Below are positions 7,098 through 9,727 of a stretch of 9,727 bases of DNA, piece by piece. The notes beneath the pieces were generated by a model. It saw nothing but the letters and a program-made list of their open reading frames with translations. It was not told the origin of the DNA and ran no database searches. Made by a program: the position numbers and the translations under genes. The stretch is from NCBI GenBank assembly GCA_017989885.1, contig JAGNPA010000040.1, positions 1 to 9,727 of the forward strand. The letters run 5' to 3'. The DNA is from Aquabacterium sp. (GTDB lineage Bacteria; Pseudomonadota; Gammaproteobacteria; Burkholderiales; Burkholderiaceae_C). Every line of letters starts with the position of its first letter. Positions within the stretch are counted from its first letter, which is position 1.

Positions 7098-7171
7098 GCC
7101 TGTCTTATCAGTCGGGGTGCGGGTTCTGAACACACGTCGAAGACAAAGGCTATCTGATTGAGTGGCAAATC

Positions 7172-7303
7172 ATGGTGCGTGCCAGCCGAAGCATGACCGA
7201 AGAACTGCTCGCTAGTTCGGGACGCTACCCGAACGACCCAGACTGCTGTACCGCGCATGGGGTGCTGGATCACCTCATCGAATTTGAAACTGACCTCGAC
7301 TGA
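7172..7303 (+). CDS. Possible 43-residue small protein
   Basis: ATG 7172 to TGA 7301-7303 encodes 43 residues, starting MVRASRSMTEELLASSGRYP and ending HGVLDHLIEFETDLD, with a CC pair at residues 25-26. An in-frame stop at 7134-7136 and only non-start codons before 7172 make this the longest form. The N-terminus is basic and the C-terminus strongly acidic, and codon use is similar to the neighbours. GAGTGG (7160-7165) is only a weak ribosome-binding match. It could be a genuine small protein or a remnant of an older gene. I cannot assign a function. Confidence 0.3.
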   Translation: MVRASRSMTEELLASSGRYPNDPDCCTAHGVLDHLIEFETDLD

Positions 7304-7364
7304 GGTGCGCTTGGCCGCGCCCGCCGCAAGCTTGCAACGGTTCAGACTGGCGGAGCTTCAAACC

Positions 7365-7388
7365 GACCGCTAGCGCCAAAAGCGGGTC
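7365..7388. repeat. Imperfect inverted repeat (hairpin spacer)
   Basis: GACCGCT (7365-7371) and AGCGGGTC (7381-7388) pair with one extra G in the right arm, around AGCGCCAAA. There is no T-run after it, so a terminator role is unlikely. It resembles the CCGCT/AGCGG hairpins that are common between proteobacterial genes, and the weaker one at 5199-5222. Confidence 0.4.
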
Positions 7389-7396
7389 CATGAGAA

Positions 7397-7425
7397 TTCA
7401 CGCCCAGCAGATAAAGCGGTAGCAT
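7397..7425 (+). promoter_or_regulatory. Candidate sigma70 promoter of the komABC-like operon
   Basis: TTCACG (7397-7402) and TAGCAT (7420-7425) each match 4 of 6 consensus bases and are 17 bp apart. Transcription would begin near 7432 and leave a leader of about 40 bases before the TTG start at 7471. Four-of-six matches are frequent by chance, so this is a guess supported mainly by position. Confidence 0.25.
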
Positions 7426-7470
7426 CACAAAAACCGGGCTGAAGCCCACAACAAGATCCAGGGACGGATA

Positions 7471-8508
7471 TTGAATCAGCAGCAACTTGATCTCCCAGGG
7501 CTTTTGGCCGCGCCCAACGACGCAGACGACGGCGAAGCGCAAGCGCACGTGCATGACCGGGGAGAGCTCCACGTGCACATGAACGGCGCCATCCCAGTGT
7601 CGACCATTCAGGAGATCATGGCCGACGAAGCAACGTCGCTTCCGGCTGGCTTTGATTTTGGGCGGGATATGACCCGCCTAGCAGCGTGCAAATCGCTGGT
7701 GGAATACCTCACGCCTTGGCAGGTGCTGCGTCTCTTTCCCAAGAAGCGCGCAAACCTCGATCGCCTTGCACATGCTGTTCTTGCAAGCCTAGCAGAGAAC
7801 GCCGTGCGTTTCGTCGAGCTTCGCAGCAGCGTTCTGTACCTGACCGGACTTCAGAGCTGCACGCCGGCACAGGCATTGGAACGCCTCATCGAATCGACCG
7901 GCAGCGCGGCTCAGCACCACGGCATCCGGCGTGGCTTGATCCTCACCGTGACTCGGGGCGACTACGGCGTCTCTAATCTCGCTACCCTCTTGCAGGCCTA
8001 CGAGGACCTCGGACGGCCGAAGGATGTCGTGGGGCTCGACCTTGCCGGAGATGAAGAGATGCCCTATCCGGCTGAGCTGCCAGCGATGATCCGTAAGGCC
8101 AAGGATCGGTACGGCTTCGGCATCACGATCCACGCCGGAGAAACTGGTCGCGTGGAGAACGTGCGCGCGGCCGTGGAGCTCTTCCTGGCGGATCGGATCG
8201 GCCACGGTACGGCCGCCGGCAAGGATCCGGATCTGCTGAACCTGCTGTCCGCCAAGGAGGTTTGCGTCGAGGTCTGCCCGATCAGCAACCGGCTCACGGG
8301 TGCAGTTCCCCGCGATGAGGCCCACCCTCTGCAGGAGTTCCAGCGCCACGGCGTACCGTTCGTGATTTGCTCCGACAACCCCGCGATCCATCAACGCGGC
8401 TTGGCTGACGACCAGGGTGCAGCCATGGCCGAAGGACTGTCCATCTGCGACATGCAGCAGCAGTACGAAGTCGCCAAACGCTTTTCATTCATGGAGGGGC
8501 TGACTTGA
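7471..8508 (+). CDS. komA: Adenosine deaminase-family protein, KomA-like
   Basis: This 345-residue amidohydrolase of the adenosine/AMP deaminase family would hydrolyse the 6-amino group of an adenine nucleoside or nucleotide. Visible motifs are the metal-binding HxH in GELHVHMNGAIP (H34, H36), VVGLDLAGDE (186-195), the catalytic HAGETG (H221, E224), DRIGHGTA (H245), VCPISNRLTGAV (268-279) and the metal-ligand Asp in CSDNP (D302). Classical enzymes have HxHxDG and (S/T)DDP. Here both second Asp positions are Asn (N38, N303). TTG 7471 is the first possible start after an in-frame stop at 7420-7422, with GGGACGG (7461-7467) just upstream. The next ATG (codon 37) falls after the essential HxH. 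In Kongming, KomA deaminates dAMP, and a phage kinase then raises the product to dITP. Context (HAM1 and SIR2 genes directly after) makes this role far more likely than purine salvage. Confidence 0.92.
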   Translation: MNQQQLDLPGLLAAPNDADDGEAQAHVHDRGELHVHMNGAIPVSTIQEIMADEATSLPAGFDFGRDMTRLAACKSLVEYLTPWQVLRLFPKKRANLDRLAHAVLASLAENAVRFVELRSSVLYLTGLQSCTPAQALERLIESTGSAAQHHGIRRGLILTVTRGDYGVSNLATLLQAYEDLGRPKDVVGLDLAGDEEMPYPAELPAMIRKAKDRYGFGITIHAGETGRVENVRAAVELFLADRIGHGTAAGKDPDLLNLLSAKEVCVEVCPISNRLTGAVPRDEAHPLQEFQRHGVPFVICSDNPAIHQRGLADDQGAAMAEGLSICDMQQQYEVAKRFSFMEGLT

Positions 8509-9065
8509 AGATTCGATTCATGTCCGGCAACAAGCACAAGATCGCGGAGGTGCAACGCATCCTCACCCCGGTCGGCGTGGACATCGTGCCGGTATCCAGA
8601 AAGATCGAGGAGCTGCAAACGCAGGATGTCCACGCGCTCGTGCGGGACAAACTGATCAAGGCGTTCCAAGAGATCGGCCGCCCGTTGTTCGTTGAGCACA
8701 CTGGGCTATACCTCGGCGGATTGAACGACCTCCCAGCAGGCTTGACCCAAATCTTTTGGGACCGGCTGGAAGCCAACCGCTTCGTTGACCTAGTGGCCGG
8801 CCTGGGTGATGACAAGGTCACCGCAAAGACGGTTCTAGGGTACTGCGACGGGCGGGAGATGCACCTGTTCGAGGGTGCCATCGAAGGCACTGTTCCCCGT
8901 GTTCCTGCTGGCCCGGAGGACTTCCAGTGGGACTGCGTCTTCATCCCCAACGGCAGCACGAAGACGTTCGCCGAGATGGGCACAGACAAGGACGACATCT
9001 CCATGCGCCGCAAAGCGCTGGATAAGTTCGCCGCCCACCTCACAGCCACGAAAGGCTTGAAATGA
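8505..9065 (+). CDS. komB: HAM1/ITPase-family nucleotide sensor, KomB-like
   Basis: This 186-residue protein has the HAM1/RdgB/ITPA fold signature. The phosphate-binding SGNKHK lies at 7-12, EHTGL at 64-68, FQWDCVFIPNG at 140-150, TFAEM at 154-158 and ISMRRKAL at 165-172. Normal family members hydrolyse ITP, dITP or XTP to the monophosphate. In active enzymes the 64-68 motif is (D/E)D(S/T)xL, and its second Asp is catalytic (D69 of E. coli RdgB). Here that residue is His65. The 'SHR' base-recognition motif reads SMR, keeping Arg168. Nucleotide binding is probably kept and hydrolysis probably lost, as expected for a dITP sensor. TTG 8505 is the chosen start. GGAGGGG (8493-8499) lies five bases before it, it overlaps the upstream stop (TTGA), and the next ATG (8520) would remove the first beta strand. 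In Kongming the HAM1 and SIR2 proteins form one complex. Confidence 0.92.
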   Translation: MKIRFMSGNKHKIAEVQRILTPVGVDIVPVSRKIEELQTQDVHALVRDKLIKAFQEIGRPLFVEHTGLYLGGLNDLPAGLTQIFWDRLEANRFVDLVAGLGDDKVTAKTVLGYCDGREMHLFEGAIEGTVPRVPAGPEDFQWDCVFIPNGSTKTFAEMGTDKDDISMRRKALDKFAAHLTATKGLK

Positions 9066-9727
9066 GAGTTGAGCTTCTTGAAGCGCACCGCAGCGGCAAG
9101 CTGATGCTGTTTGTCGGTGCCGGCGTATCCGCGAACCTTGGCTTGCCGAGTTGGGGCCAGCTCATCGCGCAGATCGCGAAGGAGTTGGGCTATGACCCTG
9201 CAGTGTTTGCCACCTACGGAAACTACCAGACCCTTGCTGAGTTCTACAAGAAGAAAAGAGGCGGACTCGGTGAGTTGCGGAGCTGGATGGACCGGGAGTG
9301 GCACAAGCCGTCCACAGACATCAAGGCCTCCGATATTCACCGGTTGATCACTCAAGGCAATTTCTCGCGGATCTACACCACCAACTACGACCGTTGGCTT
9401 GAGATCGCGCACTCTGAGTTCGGCGTGAAATACGACAGAATTGCCAGTGTGGCGGACATGGTCGCCGTTAGGGACGGTCACCGACAGATCATCAAGTTCC
9501 ATGGTGATTTCGCAGCCGACGAGTCGATCGTCCTCGACGAGACCAGCTACTACCAACGGCTGAACTTCGATACGCCACTGGACATCAAACTGCGCAACGA
9601 CGTACTGAGCAATTCCGTCCTCTTTGTCGGCTACAGCCTGACGGACTTCAACATCCGGCTTCTGTTCTATCGACTGACGGAGATGTGGGGGCGTTCGCCG
9701 CTGGCATCCGTCAGACCAAAGTCCTAC
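9062..9727 (+). CDS. komC: SIR2-family NADase effector, KomC-like (partial, 3' end missing)
   Basis: The first 222 residues of a SIR2-domain protein are present, and the gene runs off the window. Visible motifs are the NAD+-binding FVGAGVSANLGLPSW (17-31), YTTNYD (105-110, with the catalytic-type N108), FHGD (146-149, with H147) and the second nucleotide-loop motif FVGYSLTDFNI (188-198). Family knowledge: in defence SIR2 proteins such as ThsA, the Asn of the TTNYD motif and the His of the H-G-D motif are needed for NAD+ cleavage. Both are present, so this is probably an active NADase rather than a protein deacetylase. No zinc-binding cysteine tetrad is visible, which fits the prokaryotic defence class. 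The ATG overlaps the upstream stop (ATGA), giving tight co-expression with the HAM1 protein, its presumed sensor partner. Any C-terminal domain lies outside the window. Confidence 0.93.
   Translation, partial: MRVELLEAHRSGKLMLFVGAGVSANLGLPSWGQLIAQIAKELGYDPAVFATYGNYQTLAEFYKKKRGGLGELRSWMDREWHKPSTDIKASDIHRLITQGNFSRIYTTNYDRWLEIAHSEFGVKYDRIASVADMVAVRDGHRQIIKFHGDFAADESIVLDETSYYQRLNFDTPLDIKLRNDVLSNSVLFVGYSLTDFNIRLLFYRLTEMWGRSPLASVRPKSY

Larger units (their letters stand above)
7098..7470. other. 373-bp gap between XRE/ImmA gene and komA-like gene
   Basis: This stretch holds one small possible ORF (7172-7303), an imperfect hairpin (7365-7388) and a possible promoter (7397-7425). I see no transposon ends, tRNA or clear terminator. 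Its length, compared with the overlapping genes on both sides, suggests that the three-gene defence operon has its own promoter here. Confidence 0.5.

Noticed and set aside
7471..8508. RADAR (RdrA/RdrB) deaminase system
   Set aside because: RADAR pairs a much larger deaminase with an AAA-type ATPase. No ATPase is present, and the partners are HAM1 and SIR2.
7471..9065. Housekeeping purine salvage annotation (add plus rdgB)
   Set aside because: The overlap with a SIR2 gene, the loss of the catalytic Asp in the HAM1 protein and the altered deaminase motifs all argue for a signalling defence system.
8489..9556. Open frame on the - strand (355 codons) opposite the HAM1 and SIR2 genes
   Set aside because: Both sense genes carry clear family motifs in order. 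The antisense product has none and would span two different genes.
1..9727. CRISPR arrays, tRNA/rRNA genes, insertion sequences, integrase or att sites
   Set aside because: I read the gaps for regular repeats, cloverleaf-like segments and transposase motifs and saw none. The only repeats are the operator-like sites and short hairpins listed.

Overview
The window looks like a defence island from a GC-rich betaproteobacterium, most likely Burkholderiales and probably Comamonadaceae. The evidence is codon usage rich in CTG, GCC and CGC, and an intergenic element at about 1700-1765 that resembles a dispersed repeat I remember from Comamonadaceae genomes. This placement is inference. All recognised genes are on the + strand.

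Region 1 (1-5122) is the distal part of a type I restriction-modification locus. It begins with the 3' end of a YhcG/DUF1016-type PDDEXK nuclease gene. A 99-residue protein of unknown function, hsdS (specificity subunit) and hsdR (restriction/translocation subunit) follow. The first three genes are joined by ATGA stop/start overlaps. hsdM is not visible and presumably lies upstream of the window. hsdR is set apart by a 226-bp gap that holds two 21-bp near-palindromes and an extra half-site. This looks like an operator array devoted to the nuclease subunit.

Region 2 (5123-7470) holds a two-gene module: an unrecognised 213-residue protein and an XRE-HTH/ImmA-IrrE metallopeptidase protein, overlapping by ATGA. 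A perfect 12-bp palindrome sits over the ribosome-binding region of the first gene. A 373-bp gap follows with one small possible ORF, a hairpin and a possible promoter.

Region 3 (7471-9727) is the most notable part: three overlapping genes for an adenosine-deaminase-family protein, a HAM1/ITPase-family protein and a SIR2-family protein, the last cut by the window edge. Order and content match the recently described Kongming (KomABC) anti-phage system. There, KomA and a phage nucleotide kinase make dITP, dITP is sensed by the HAM1 protein, and the SIR2 effector depletes NAD+. Two sequence details support signalling rather than housekeeping roles. The HAM1 protein has His where active ITPases have the catalytic Asp. 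The deaminase has Asn at two positions that are Asp in classical adenosine deaminases, including the one that contacts the ribose 5'-OH.

Taken together, the window pairs a DNA-cleaving first line (type I R-M plus an associated nuclease) with an abortive NAD+-depleting second line. An XRE/ImmA module that may be a regulator lies between them.
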